Of a stretch of DNA of 64,000 bases, positions 1 through 11,715 are shown piece after piece (position 1 is the stretch's first letter; every line of letters begins with the position of its first letter). The notes beneath the pieces were generated by a model. The model was not told the DNA's origin. It was given only the letters and a program-made list of their open reading frames with translations, and did not search any database. The translations under genes were made by a program, and so were the position numbers. The stretch lies in assembly GCA_023678885.1 (NCBI GenBank), contig CM042986.1:1302001-1366000 (forward strand), written 5' to 3'. This DNA comes from Pogostemon cablin. Taxonomy: Eukaryota > Streptophyta > Magnoliopsida > Lamiales > Lamiaceae.

Positions 1-80
1 TTGGTGGAGACCAAATATGATATCAAAAATTTTGAATGAGGAAATATTCCACTAGAGATACTAGGCTTTATTAAAGCAGT

Positions 81-174
81 GGCCCAATAATAATTAGGCC
101 CAATAAGCATTTTTAGAAAATTTCCATTTGGGCTTACAAACCCAACATCCTTTTAAGTTTAAAATTAGGGTTTT
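81..174 (+). promoter_or_regulatory. site II plus telo-box promoter of the RPL35A gene
   Basis: Several GGCCCA/TGGGCY site II elements lie at 81-90, 95-106 and about 127-133. A telo-box (TTAGGGTTTT) follows at 165-174, about 50 bases before the start codon. This pairing is the established promoter signature of plant ribosomal-protein and other growth-linked genes, where TCP and telo-box-binding factors act. The motifs are read directly; their activity is inferred. Confidence 0.65.
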
Positions 175-225
175 AATACACTTGTTTGGTTGGACATCTC
201 AGCAGAAAGCTTTCGACCTGCAGCA

Positions 226-752
226 ATGGTGAAGGGGCGGCAAGGAGAACGCGTGAGGCTTTATGTCCGAGGAACGGTTCTCGGATACAAAAGGTGAACA
301 AAAAATGATTGTAGTTTTTCGTTCGATTTTGGTTTCGTTATCTTTGGTTTGCATTGTGAATTTGATGTGGATCGTTTAAATTTGATGATAGGTCTAAGTC
401 GAATCAGTATCCAAACACGTCGTTGATACAGATAGAGGGAGTGAACACCCAGGAGGAAGTTGCGTGGTATCGCGGGAAGAAAATGGCGTACATTTACAAG
501 GCCAAGGTGAAGAAGAATGGTTCCCATTACCGCTGCATATGGGGGAAAGTTACTCGCCCTCACGGAAACAGTGGCGTCGTTCGTGCCAAGTTTAAATCTA
601 ATCTCCCTCCCAAATCCATGGTAACTTGATTTTCAATTGGAGAGATTAGGGAGATTGTTCTGTAGTCTCTGTTTTGCTGATGATTGTTTGTCTTTTTTGA
701 AATGAAATAGGGTGCTAAAGTGAGGGTTTTCATGTACCCAAGCAACATTTGA
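226..752 (+). CDS. RPL35A: 60S ribosomal protein eL33 (L35a)
   Basis: Structural protein of the large cytosolic ribosomal subunit. Three coding exons, 226-293, 392-620 and 711-752, join in phase to give 112 residues, the usual plant length. The start MVKGRQGERVRLYVRG, the central VAWYRGKKMAYIYKAK segment and the end GAKVRVFMYPSNI are diagnostic of the family. Both introns are short and GT-AG. The first splits an Arg codon after the 23-residue basic N-terminus; the second falls right after the Met of LPPKSM. The start is the only ATG in this frame and sits just behind a telo-box/site II promoter. The gene looks intact and functional. Arabidopsis has several near-identical copies, so which paralogue this is cannot be told. 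Confidence 0.96.
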
Positions 753-2099
753 GGTGAAAATTCGATCTTTGCCTTATAATTTAGTATATTTTGCAATGCT
801 ATTTGACTGTAGTTGTGTCGAACTTAAACTGGATTTGCATGAAATACATTCATTTTGCTGGTTCATGGTTTTGCCTGAGTTGTTACAGAAACAAATTTTA
901 CAGAGTAGATAAGGGTGGGATACATGGGGAAGAAAGGGAGCTGTTACTGCCTACTGGTTTGATAGATTTTGCTAAATTGTTGCAGCTAATATATAAGAAT
1001 TAATAATTAATAATGAACTAATGCTAAATTGTTTGCATACATCCTCATGTGATGAAAACAGATAAATGTATGCTTTTCTTATTTGTGAGCCTTGGGTGAA
1101 GTAGTTATTGAAATTTAGTTTGCATTTGCAAAGTCCATAGTGAGATGAAGTAATACTTATGCATGGTCCAAGGCTTATGCATGATCATTTGGACAATGTG
1201 CTGTTGTGGAGTTTCCAAGCCTTCCATGAATTTTTAGTTTAGGAGTTGAAAATGTCATGTTTTTCTTTGTTTTATGAAGATCACTTGCCATGTGCTATGT
1301 GCATGCTTTGGAAGATCACAATGTTGAAATTGCCATGTGCTATGTGCATGCTTTGGTGAAGATCATAATGTTGAAATTGCCATGTGCTATGTGCATGCTT
1401 TGAGCTGCTTGCGTGTTATGTTGGTTTTGTGTACTTGGGTTTATGGTGCAGGAATCATGCCATAATTCTTTGAAAGAAGAATCATGCCTTCTATTTTGTA
1501 CCTTACTAATCTTCTTTTTCTTTTCTTTTTTGCAGTGCGTCCTAGGAGGAACTAGCAAAGATGTCACAATTTTAACTATTTTTGAGTTCAGAAACGTTTT
1601 TGTGTCGTTCTAGCAGTTTTTATTTCATGTCTTTTCTTTCTGACAATGAAATTCAATTGTGTTTTTGCCCTCAACTTCAAATACAAAGAAAGCATAGCTC
1701 CTTTGTTAATGTGCTCTATCAGCCATTGTCATACTATCCATAAATTTTACTGTTTTGACATGATTACCATTTAGTAATGCATCTGCATAATGAATTAGGT
1801 ATAATGTTTAAGCAATTTAAATTGAATTTGTTGATGTTATTAAAAAAAAAAAGGATTTTGCCAAATATTATAGTTATCGAAGGCGTTTAAACACGGCATA
1901 AAAAAACAGCGAACCTCTGATCTCCATATTGCAATGGACCATTATGTGGAAAGTCGGACAATTTATTTAAACATCACACAAATGGAATTCGACATTGAAA
2001 TAAGGACAATTAAAACTTCAATCTCATCAAACGCAAGAAAGATAACATAATTATCTCTCATCACTAGCAACATAACTCCAAAGTTGCTGAAATTACCCA
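753..2099. other. 3' flank of RPL35A and convergent intergenic DNA
   Basis: The 3' UTR of RPL35A and the region facing the convergent SSUH2-like gene. No coding ORF with family resemblance is seen. It contains an imperfect tandem repeat of 45-47 bases at about 1276-1403 and otherwise unremarkable AT-rich sequence. Confidence 0.6.
1276..1403. repeat. imperfect tandem repeat, period 45-47 bp, about 2.7 copies
   Basis: The core TTGCCATGTGCTATGTGCAT recurs starting at 1285, 1330 and 1377. Copies are joined by a nearly identical GAAGATCA(C/T)AATGTTGAAA spacer. It lies downstream of the RPL35A stop codon and may be transcribed in a long 3' UTR. No coding capacity is conserved across the copies. 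Confidence 0.85.
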
Positions 2100-4873
2100 C
2101 TACAAATTTAGCCAGTCTAGGCATGGGCAAAGCCCCCAGCAAAACCTGGACGGATACGAGTCCTTCATGTAAACCTCCCTGGTCGTTCCGACAATATAGA
2201 AACTGAAAGATCGACGCTGACGAGTCATGGTCACTCGTGTAACCGGAACGACAGAGATAGAATGCCTTTCGCAGATTACCCGTGCAGTCGGAGGTACCTG
2301 TGACCTCTCAGCAATTACTTCCGAAGAAAAATTGTTAAGGAAATACGAATCAGCAAAATAAGCTGGGGTACACTGATGGGCTTGGGTATTGCACAGCTGC
2401 ACTCCTTTCGCTCTGTGGAACACCTCATCCGGCACGGATGCTGCCCCGCTAGTTGCACTCACTTTTCTTGCAAGGGATGTTCTCCTGTCAAACAGAACCG
2501 TTACACATTGCATAAAATGCATCTCACAAGCATCTCAATAGCTAGTGAGACATACCATTTTACAATAGCCACTTTGCGGGTGAGGAGAGAGCCACTACCC
2601 CGGCATGTTTTACATTCGATCAACCCATGGGAGCGACATGTTGCACAGGGAATCATCCCCTTACCCTTACAATTCTGACACCTACAAACAAAGTTTTTGG
2701 GTTGAAACATCATTAAACAACATTTACAGCGGTTTTCTTTATTTTTAAACCTGATGGATTAATACTTGTCACTTGTGAATAAGGAACTGTATAATGAAAT
2801 GCTCACATTGTATCTGATCCATCTTTATGTGCAATCAACCCTCTCCCATTACAAGCGGAGCACTGGAACACTTGATTCTCCTTGTAGAAACCAGGTTCTT
2901 GATCTGCATTACAAGTTGAGCATACAATTTTTCCTCTTCCCTCACAACCTGAAATGAAAAGTAAAATCCAGATGAAGTGCCTCCAAATAAATTCAAAATG
3001 TGATGTTTATTTGATATGATTGACAAAAACAATGGCTGGACTTCACATTCAACCAACAATGATATAAGATAGGTCGCAATTTTAACTCCAGACCTACCAC
3101 GTTAAGAATACCTGAGCATTTCTCAACAGCCTCTGAATGAGGAACAACCATGCGCGATTCTTTATGAGGCACAAATAGCATTGGGAACTCAGATCTCAGG
3201 TCCAGTTCCCATATTCCAAGTTCTGGACCCTTGTCTTTCCCATCCACTTCACCACCAAGATTAGGCTCCTTTTCAATTATTGTATCCCTATCTTCAATAA
3301 AAGTTTCCAGAGTTCCCACATAAACGTTGCAATCCTCCACTGCATGAATTGTCCAAGTTCGAGCTGGACGACTACCCCAACAACAACGGTGACCAACGTG
3401 ATCTATGAGTAATTCTCGAATTTCAACCTCATCCAATATTTGTCTGCATAGATATTCAAAGGAATTAAAATGCTGTAAAAACTTTAAGGCAATAAAATAC
3501 CTGCAATGTAAGACACCAGAAAATCATAATTCGTGATCATCAAGTGACTAATTTCAGGGCTTAATCTGTATGGTACATTCCTATAAAAGTTAAAAAGATA
3601 TATCCCATGATTTAATTTTCTTCTTTAGAATTTCACGTGGCTCAAACATAGAAATACAAAGCAAATTATGTGATGTTGATTCCCTTCTTGATTAAGTGAA
3701 GGATAGGAATAGCATTAGAAAATTACATTACTAATACTCTTACTTTATGAGCCAAAGGTAGAATCAATTCATGCAGATTTCAGCAAAGCATCACATAATG
3801 ACAAATATACAACCAGACCATATATTGTGTGATTAGAAAATATAAATTCACCCATTACTTCAACATTGATATAGCAAGCGATAAATTTAAGACTAACCTT
3901 GGTCCAGTACCGGCATTATCTCTTAAGTGCCCATAATATCCATCTTGGGGATAACCAACCACAGGTGCTGCATCATATAACCATGTTTTACAATTCAATA
4001 AAGATGCATTTCCAGTGAAAATGAACATTAGATGGATTTACGAGTTAGGAAGCAAGATGGAGCTTATAATATATAAACCTTGAAAATTAGTGTTGGACAA
4101 CAAAAGAAAGACCAAAATGTTATAAACATGCACAAGGCATCCATCTAGAAAGTAATGTAAAGTATCTTTTGCCAAATAAGATGTTCAAATATGTGAGGGA
4201 CTTGCTCATAAAGCATGGACTTATTGAACACTTTGATCTTTCCATGTCTTCTTCACTAGAATTAAGGATTAAAAGAAACATAAAGATTCTTTTACAACAG
4301 GTTCTAAAAGATGAAAGGTAAAGGGACTCTTTCTAACTATTTTAATTCTTAAATGCCAGATATAAACCACATATAACATTCAAAGTGGAGTCAGAAGATG
4401 TATTAACATCAATACTTTTCACTTAAAATGGATCATTCTGCCTATTCTAAGAAAGGAGTTCAACTTTATCAGAGTAATACTAAATAGAGACAAATGCACG
4501 CTTAAATGCCACAGTTTTTCGTCCGAAATCACAACACAGTAATATCAGAAGAAAAGTAACTTTCTCCAATCTTATAATTACCACTAGGATAGAGGTGTTC
4601 AGGAGAACACAGCAAAGGGGCATGAAGAGATGGCGGATAGATGTCGGAAACAGCGGCCGCCGATCGAATTTCATCGACGCTGACTTCAGTTCCGGCCAGC
4701 GAAGCCGTCGGAATTACCGAACCTGCCCTTCCCACGTGCTCGTATGAGCTCCATCTTCCACTGTCTCCTTTTTCTGCTCAAATTCATTCCCAACCAAGAG
4801 TAAGATCATCGGAAACGGCAAAACACAATTACGAAACAGAAAATATACCTGATGATAGCAAATGTTGCTCCAT
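2100..4873 (-). CDS. SSUH2-like protein with DnaJ-type cysteine-rich zinc fingers
   Basis: Seven coding exons on the minus strand: 4849-4873, 4582-4773, 3898-3967, 3112-3443, 2807-2948, 2556-2681 and 2100-2484. All join in phase, giving 423 residues. The middle (IxELLxxHVGHRCCWGSRPA and a following TFIEDRDT segment) matches the ssu-2 homologue family. It is followed by repeated CxxCxGxG-like knuckles (CEGRGKIVCSTC, CSACNGRG, CQNCKGKG, CATC, CKTCRGSG) as in the DnaJ cysteine-rich domain, but there is no J domain. No in-frame ATG exists in the second exon; the ATG comes from a 25-base first exon (MEQHLLSS) whose donor GTATAT joins in phase. The molecular role is unknown; a co-chaperone or zinc-binding function is only inferred. 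Arabidopsis At2g38000 is, from memory, the counterpart. Confidence 0.88.
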
Positions 4874-6724
4874 CGCAAATTCGAATTCAACCGATGATCG
4901 ATTGCTGATGGCGAATATTCCGTATTAATAATGCCAAATGTTTAGCTTAATCTTGAAGGAAAATACGTGGTCTTTGTCAATGAGTCGGGCAGTTGACTAG
5001 CAGGTTTGTTCGATCTTCACTTACGACTCCCTCAACTATATATTAATATCATTTTCTTCCCCCATAACTTAAAAATGGACTCTTTGATATCACAATGTCT
5101 AGAAGTTTCTAATATATTATATTGAAGTAAGTGAGACTTGTAAATGCACTAGAAACTTTGTCTTGAAATAATGTGAAGAGCCCAACTTTTAAAGTTTTTT
5201 TTTTTCTTTTTTCAAACCTTATTTTTAAAGGAATTAGGTTAAAATGCTTAATTTTATAAAAAATAATTTGAGTATAATATTTGGCTCAAATAAAATAAAT
5301 GACTTGGTTGTAGATATTTAAGACGCGATGTGATGTTTGTTTTTAATGATTGCATGCTTGTTTTGGATTTTTGATAAAGTAAAATTTAATTTAATATTAA
5401 ATTAATGTGTAGAAAATGGAGTATTAATTTATGTAAAAAAAATTAGATAAGAGATGAATGATAAAGAGAAAATATATATATTAATATTAATTAAGAAGAG
5501 AAAATGTCTGTAAGTAAATATAGGAAAAATTTTTAAAATCTGGTTTTTGAAAACTAAAACTTGAATTTAAAATCTGGAAAGAAACATATATAAAAGTTTA
5601 ACCCATTATATTTATTTTTCTAAATAATTTTAAATAAGTAATTATATAGCAATGTTTGGGAGGCCAGTTTCTTGTTAGGCCCATTATTAAAATTAATGTC
5701 ATAAGTCAATTCAATTGGATCCATTATATTCCTTTTGGCCCAATGGATCAATCGATTCTTACAAATAGAACTAATTCGAATTGCTTCGTGCTCTAGGGTT
5801 TAATTAGAATCTTTTTGGTTCTCGATTCGAAGTTTGTTCAGGTAATTTGTTCGATCAATAATCTGAATTCGAAGCATTGTAATTTTGTTATGATTTGCTT
5901 TTTCTGTGTCCTCGAAGAAATTGGAACATTTGAAACCTGAATTTTATTTTGTCCAGAAATCAGCGAAGTTCTGATCCCTTTCCATTGAATTTTTTTGATG
6001 TGCGGGAATTAGTAATATGCGCTGAGCTATTGGACTGATTCCATCAATTATATTATTTGTATGCGATTTCTCCTGCAAATCAGTGACTTGCTAATTGCTA
6101 AGTGATTTTCAGACTCTGATATCTTTCACTTTCATGCTCTCGTTGCTGTTGCTCGTGTAGTTTTTATGAATTATTTTAGGTTTCTGTTTTTTATTCAATT
6201 ACGTGTGTTGGAAGTGGGCATGAATTGCATTAGAATTACACTTCCTCTAGGAGTTACTAGCATAAAGACAATTCATGGGTAGTTTCATTGCCTTGTTCTA
6301 GACGTGTGAAGTTTATGAACAAGTATAGTGTGAATACCTTGTTCTGCTATTATGGTCTTCTTTTAACATTGATACTTTACACTATGAACTAATTGACACT
6401 TCATAGGTAACTTTAGTGAACAAAAGATGTTTGGCATTCTATCAAGAACTATCTGCTCTTGATGAGTGCCCCATTCGGAATTGTTTGAAATTTTTTTTTT
6501 TTTTTTTAATTTTTAGATCTTGATTTTTTTAATTTTAATGAACCAGTTCTCAGTTTTTTTCCATTTTTCAGTTGTATTTTGAATTATTCTAATCGATTGG
6601 TTATTCTCTGGCTGTCGGTATGAAACTTTGCTAATGCTTCTTTGGTTTTTGGCAGAAAGATCAATTAACTAGGATTTCAGTGTTGAGAGTCAAAATAGTA
6701 AAAGCTACCTGAAACTAGAGGAAG
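4874..6724. other. divergent intergenic region and HAKAI 5' leader
   Basis: AT-rich spacer between the divergently transcribed SSUH2-like and HAKAI genes. From about 4930 to 5650 no ORF or repeat of note is seen. From 5678 on it holds GGCCCA elements and a telo-like CTAGGGTTTA, followed by a leader exon and a 5' UTR intron of HAKAI, donor at 5842 (CAG/GTAATT) and acceptor at 6655 (TTGGCAG). Confidence 0.6.
5678..5802 (+). promoter_or_regulatory. site II and telo-like promoter elements upstream of the HAKAI gene
   Basis: AGGCCCA near 5678, TTGGCCCAATGG near 5735 and CTAGGGTTTA at 5793-5802 sit just before the inferred 5' UTR exon. This arrangement is typical of constitutively expressed plant genes. 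The function is inferred from motif identity only. Confidence 0.5.
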
Positions 6725-9249
6725 ATGCTGCAGATTCGGCTTAGTAAGCCAGCTAGTGAAACTGGTGCAACTGCAAAACCTTTGCCTGTGGGCACCGTCA
6801 CTGTTGCATGCCCTGATCATCTTGTATTGGCGGATCTTCCTGTAGCCAAGAGTCTAGGTTCAGCAAGTGCAACCGCTGTAATTAAGTCTATTGGTCGAAG
6901 GTCCCGTCGCCAGCTTGGTGAGCGGGTTCATTTTTGTGTTCGATGCGACTTTCCTATTGCTATTTATGGGCGCCTGGTAAGTGCACACTACAAACTTCTT
7001 TGTAAACATGAGTGTGTTCTGTGTCTCCCCAGCCTGTCAAAGACTATACAATTAGGCAACAACATGTTGATTTTAAATACAAATTTTCAATAGTTGCTCG
7101 TCATGACTCTATAGTGTCTATTATGTTTTTTGTGTTTGTTGAAGCCAAATTTTCTTATGCACTCTTGCCTCTTGGTTGGCTGCATGATATTCCTTCTTAT
7201 ACCCCTTTAGGATTTCCTTATGATTATTCTCCCTAGTAACGCGACCCTTTTAACTAATCTTTTTGTTCCAAGGTTAGTACTTGTCATCTGATTTTTTCAT
7301 CACAAGCCTTGATTCATTATGTGGCATGAGGATTGCTAACTTATCCAAAATGAATTATTTATGTGTTTTCCTCTGATTCAATATCTTGTCTGAATATAGC
7401 CAGAAAATGAGCTTAAACATTTTTAACATACAGTTTTTCCTTTTCGTCTCCATTTTTCTTTGGTTAATGCTGATAAACTTATGTTATTTGTTGCAGAGCC
7501 CCTGTGAGCATGCATTTTGTTTGGACTGTGCTAGAAGTGATTCACTTTGCTATCTGTAAGGCACAATTATATATTCTTATGGTTTCTCTTTTTTGACAAT
7601 GCATTTGATGGAAATCTTGGGTTACTTCTTCCTAAAGTGATTTGCATACACCTGATTATGATTTCATATTCTTTCTGAAACAAAGAAAATTTAGTAAAAA
7701 TACATTTTACTTGTTTAATAAAGTATAAAAATTTTCACCAACCAACGCTGAAGATTTTATTTAGTGTCGGTAAAGATTTGTGATCTTGAGGAAGTGATGT
7801 GAGATTATTCATTGGGACCTAAAATATCTGCTTATTGATATTACTACATCTGTCTTTGATTGTTTACTTTGGTTGACATTAATTTTTATACTACTGATTC
7901 TCCTTTGTTAATTGTTATTCATCTTGGTACAGCTGTGATGAACGCATTCAGAAGATTCAGACAATTAAAATGATGGAAGGAATCTTTATATGTGCTGCCC
8001 CCCACTGTCTCAAGTCCTTCTTGAAAAAGAGTGAGTTTGAACTGCATATTAATGTAACCCATTCTGATCTTCTTCATCCCAATAAAGAGAAAGAAGGAAA
8101 TGAGTCAGAGGCGATGAGTGCTAGAAAACCTTCGGCCTCTGAGTCCACAGTCCAAGCACCACCAAGGCAAGTTTTCTCTCCTCATTCAAGTTCTCAAGCT
8201 CAGGATCGTGAAGACAAAACTCCACGTCCCCAATCCAGGGACCAACCACCTTCAAGACCCATTGTGCAGCAGCGGTCAATGCCACCTTTTTCTGGTCAAA
8301 CTCCAACTCATCCCTCAGAGCAACATCCTGATAGTAATCAGTCCCAGGCCTTTGATAGAGCTTCTTCCCAGAACCGTTATTCACAGCAAAATTTTGACCC
8401 TCAGAGCCAGGGTGGCCTTCGACAAGATTTAGGTCAGTTCTGGATGGAAAAGCAAAAATATGGACTGATTAATAAATTACCCTTGTGGTTGACTTATTTT
8501 GTTAAAAACCTCTTGTTTTTCAAATTACATGTGTCTGCAACCACATTTCTACTTGAAACGATACACACCGTCTTGATGGTTTAACATTTTATGTGGGTCA
8601 AGTTTCTAGGCTATATTTGTTATTAACTAATCTGGTTATTCCTTCCCCAATACCTCCTAATTATGTTGCATTGATTTAATCGAATGCAGTTCTTCAGTCT
8701 CAATTTGGTTATCCCCCTTATCCATCAGACGGATCACAACAGTTCTACGGTGCTCCTTATGAAATGGGAGGGTCAGATTCAACACCAGAAGCTGGATCAG
8801 GACAGGGTTCGTTGTTAGGTTTCCCACCAGGGCCTTCCGGTCCATTGAATTTCCCTCAAAATTTTCCTCATCTGTGGAACATGGCTCCAGGTTCTGTGCC
8901 TTTGGAACCTCCGATGGTATCTCAAGGAGCCATAGATGGCTTCATGAATGTTGATCCTCAAGGAAGAGGATTCTTCCCCAGTGATTATGGAACGAATATG
9001 GGGATGTTGCCTTCGAACATGCCTCCACCTACTAGAAACAAGGGTGTGGAACAGAGGCAGGGTGGAAACTTTGTCGACCCAAGGGATGGAAAAGGGATTT
9101 TGGCACCCGTACCAATGATGACACTTCCACCACCACCTCCTATACCTCCTCCCCACATGTCACAGATCCAACGAGGTAGGTCGTACTCAGGTGAAGGGAA
9201 TCATGATGGACCTCCTGGCTTTAGTTGGCAAGATCGAGAGACGCGATAA
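6725..9249 (+). CDS. HAKAI: HAKAI-type RING E3 ubiquitin ligase of the m6A writer complex
   Basis: Four coding exons, 6725-6976, 7497-7555, 7933-8432 and 8690-9249, join in phase to give 456 residues. A C3HC4 RING lies at about residues 76-111: CVRC, then CEHAFCLDC, then CYLC. It is followed by the HYB-type C2H2 segment (CAAPHCLKSF...HINVTH) that sets HAKAI apart from other RING proteins. The rest is low-complexity, rich in Pro, Gln, Ser and Gly, ending in a PPPPPIPPPH tract. In Arabidopsis (At5g01160) HAKAI interacts with the MTA/MTB/FIP37/VIR mRNA adenosine methylation complex in the nucleus. The RING cysteines and histidine are complete. A long 5' UTR intron (5842-6655) precedes the start ATG. 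Length and architecture fit the family. Confidence 0.93.
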
Positions 9250-10268
9250 ATCGGGGTGCTGAATTGAAATTAAATCAACTTTTTCTGAGTTTATGCCCTC
9301 TTGTGGCCTGTGGGAACAATATATAAGCAATCGCTCTTTTTGTTGATATTGTTGTGTAAGCTCAAGTAAACTAGAATAACTTTTACTCCTATAAATTTGT
9401 TCCTATTCTAAATCTTCTCTTGGCTAATTCCATCAGTTGTTGGGATGGAATATGGTCTCTCTTCGTTAATGTACTAAGTGAGATCTTTATGGCAATTTTG
9501 TTGCTGAAAATTTTGGTGTGTAGTTTCATTTTACACAAGTCTGAAATTCTTCCCCAAATTTTGGACAATGCGGATGGTAAGAGGGAGAAGGAAGGAATCA
9601 TATTTTGTAATTGAAGTTTTCTGTTTATTTAAAAATCATGTGGATTTTTTTTTTTTTAGAAATTTTTTTATAAAGCCTTTTTTGCAAAGTTTTCTGTACA
9701 TCCGTACACGATTCAATTAAATAATAGAGTTGATATCTTTAGATAAATTCAGTTTTTTTTATATATTGAAAACTAATAGAAAATTTATTCAAAATTCAAT
9801 AATAAAGTGTAAAATTTTATTCATTATTATGGTATAAATAAATACTGGATGTTGGTACACAAGAGAATTTGATTAAAAAATTTCGATACTACTCAAATAA
9901 AACCCTAAACCCTAAACAATTTAATGTTGAAATTTTAATTGGTTAAATTTTAATTCTATGAATTAATGAGCAATTATTACATTAATATGTACCTCTTGAT
10001 TTTGAGCAAATACTTAAAAAAAAATCTTATTAAAAATAAAATAGTAGGAGGAATAAATACTCTTGTCTGCCTTTTTATGTCCTAAAGATTACTCGCTACT
10101 ATTTCCATTTCGCATATTTATGATTTGTGAGAGCTCAACCCAATTGTTTTTGGTAATGCCCTAAATGAAAACTTTTTTTTTTCAAGGATGCATTCACAAA
10201 CAAGAAAAATGAAAAAAAAAGTCGGCCAAAAAAGAAACAAAAATCTTTGAAAGCCAAAATGTTTGTTA
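9250..10268. other. convergent intergenic region between HAKAI and the reticulon gene
   Basis: 3' UTR sequence of HAKAI to about 9620, then AT-rich DNA. It includes a short telomere-type repeat (AAACCCTAAACCCTAAAC, about 9899-9917). No coding sequence is seen. Confidence 0.6.
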
Positions 10269-11715
10269 TCAACTCAATTTCTTCTTCTCCAAAATCCATC
10301 TAAGTATCTTGCTGATGCACTCTTCATCAAATCTTACATATAACTGATGCAACTTCCTGTAACAATGCAGGGCATGCTCTTCGATATGTTCTTCGTATCT
10401 TTCGTAAAAAGCTGGAACCGTAAGGACCATCACAAGACCTAACACACAACAAGAGGGTTAAAAAATGGCAATAAGAATGTATTCTACTGATGTTTGAGAT
10501 GATCACTTTTGAACTTACAAATGTAGCCCAGTGTGAAGAAATCAGTGAGGCTTGTAATCACAGAAACTACTAAAAGAGTCAGGGCTACTTTTGTAAACAT
10601 TCTTGAGTCCCTTCCATGAGCAATGTCCTCAGACGCGGACAGCACAGTGTTTACATGATCACGAATGAACGTAGCTGCTTCATTTACTGTTTCTTCTGAA
10701 AGATAGAAATGCGGTAGCGGTGGAGCAGGTCTGTTTCAAATCACAACCATGGTCATTGTGTTTAGTTCATCGACGACAAAAATATTGACATCTTAAGCGA
10801 CATTCACTCAGAGTCGAGCTGCATGATATGTGCATCACCATGCATTCTTAAACTTGTGAAACAGTGTGGACAAAGACTCAGCAGTGGTGTGCAAATTACT
10901 TGTCTGAAATGTTTTTGCAAGCAACAGTGGATAGAAATATCAACTAGAACAAAATGTCTTGGTTTTCTTGGGGGGTCTTTTTAACTAAAGGTGATTGATG
11001 ATTAAATACATCTAAAATCATACAAATTCCTCCAAATCATCACAATGTTTTGTCTTAGCTATCTTTTGGTTGCAAGTAAGGGTGAATAGAACTAGCAACT
11101 GAATGAAATGCCTTGCTTTTCCACGTAAAACAATGTCCTAGTGGACCATCTTTCCTGACCTAAAATCAAACAAATTCACTCCAAATTCCAAACTCAATTC
11201 AACAGTTGAAAGCTACAACCACTGGTTAAACATGGAGAAGACAGTTAGGGAAGTGACCTGTTCAAAATAGCAGCTGATTTTGCCCATAGAAAGAGGATGG
11301 TAAAGAGGAGCAAAAACACACTTGAGAGTAGTGATAGCAAAGTATAACCGGATATCTCAAACACCACCCAAGCAGCCAAAGTTACCATTAAAATTCCCAT
11401 GGTTACATTCTTCCTTCTCCACAGCATCACATCTGCAACTGATCAAACACACCAAAATTCTTTCATTCAAACATCAAATTCAGGGTTTTGCTAACAACAT
11501 CAGCAGTTCTTAATACAAAAGTGATGCAGTCATCAAGATCAGGTTTTCAATCATGAAGTATTACACGAATCAATAGGATCTAATTCAGTTCAATGGGAAA
11601 TGATTTTGACGAGAGAGAAAATTGAAAATAAGAGTAGCGAAGACTTACCAAGACCTCCTCCAAGAATCTGATGAACTGTTCTTTGCCTATTAAATAACCG
11701 ATCTGATGAACCCAT
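10269..11715 (-). CDS. reticulon-like protein B (ER membrane shaping)
   Basis: Four coding exons on the minus strand, 11649-11715, 11258-11432, 10519-10730 and 10269-10438, give 207 residues. The reticulon homology domain starts with RTVHQILGGG and VMLWRRKN. Then come a long hydrophobic hairpin (TMGILMVTLAAWVVFEISGY onwards), a hydrophilic loop (about residues 80-130), a second hairpin (VALTLLVVSVITSLTDFFTL and the CLVMVLTVPAFYERYEEHIE segment) and a short cytosolic tail ending EKKKLS. Family members sit in the tubular ER membrane and curve it through these wedge-like hairpins. The N-terminal extension is short, as in the small RTNLB isoforms; I cannot name the exact subgroup. All junctions are GT-AG and in phase. 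Confidence 0.92.

Noticed and set aside
1050..1070. Box C-like GTGATGA suggesting a C/D snoRNA beside a ribosomal-protein gene
   Set aside because: No matching box D (CTGA) at suitable spacing and no terminal stem.
1413..1613. Short ORF in the RPL35A 3' region following a TTTTTTGCAG acceptor-like site
   Set aside because: No family resemblance and no upstream coding exon that joins in frame; more likely untranslated or intergenic sequence.
9420..9614. ORF of 64 codons after HAKAI
   Set aside because: Lies in the 3' UTR and shows no recognisable domain; composition is that of non-coding DNA.
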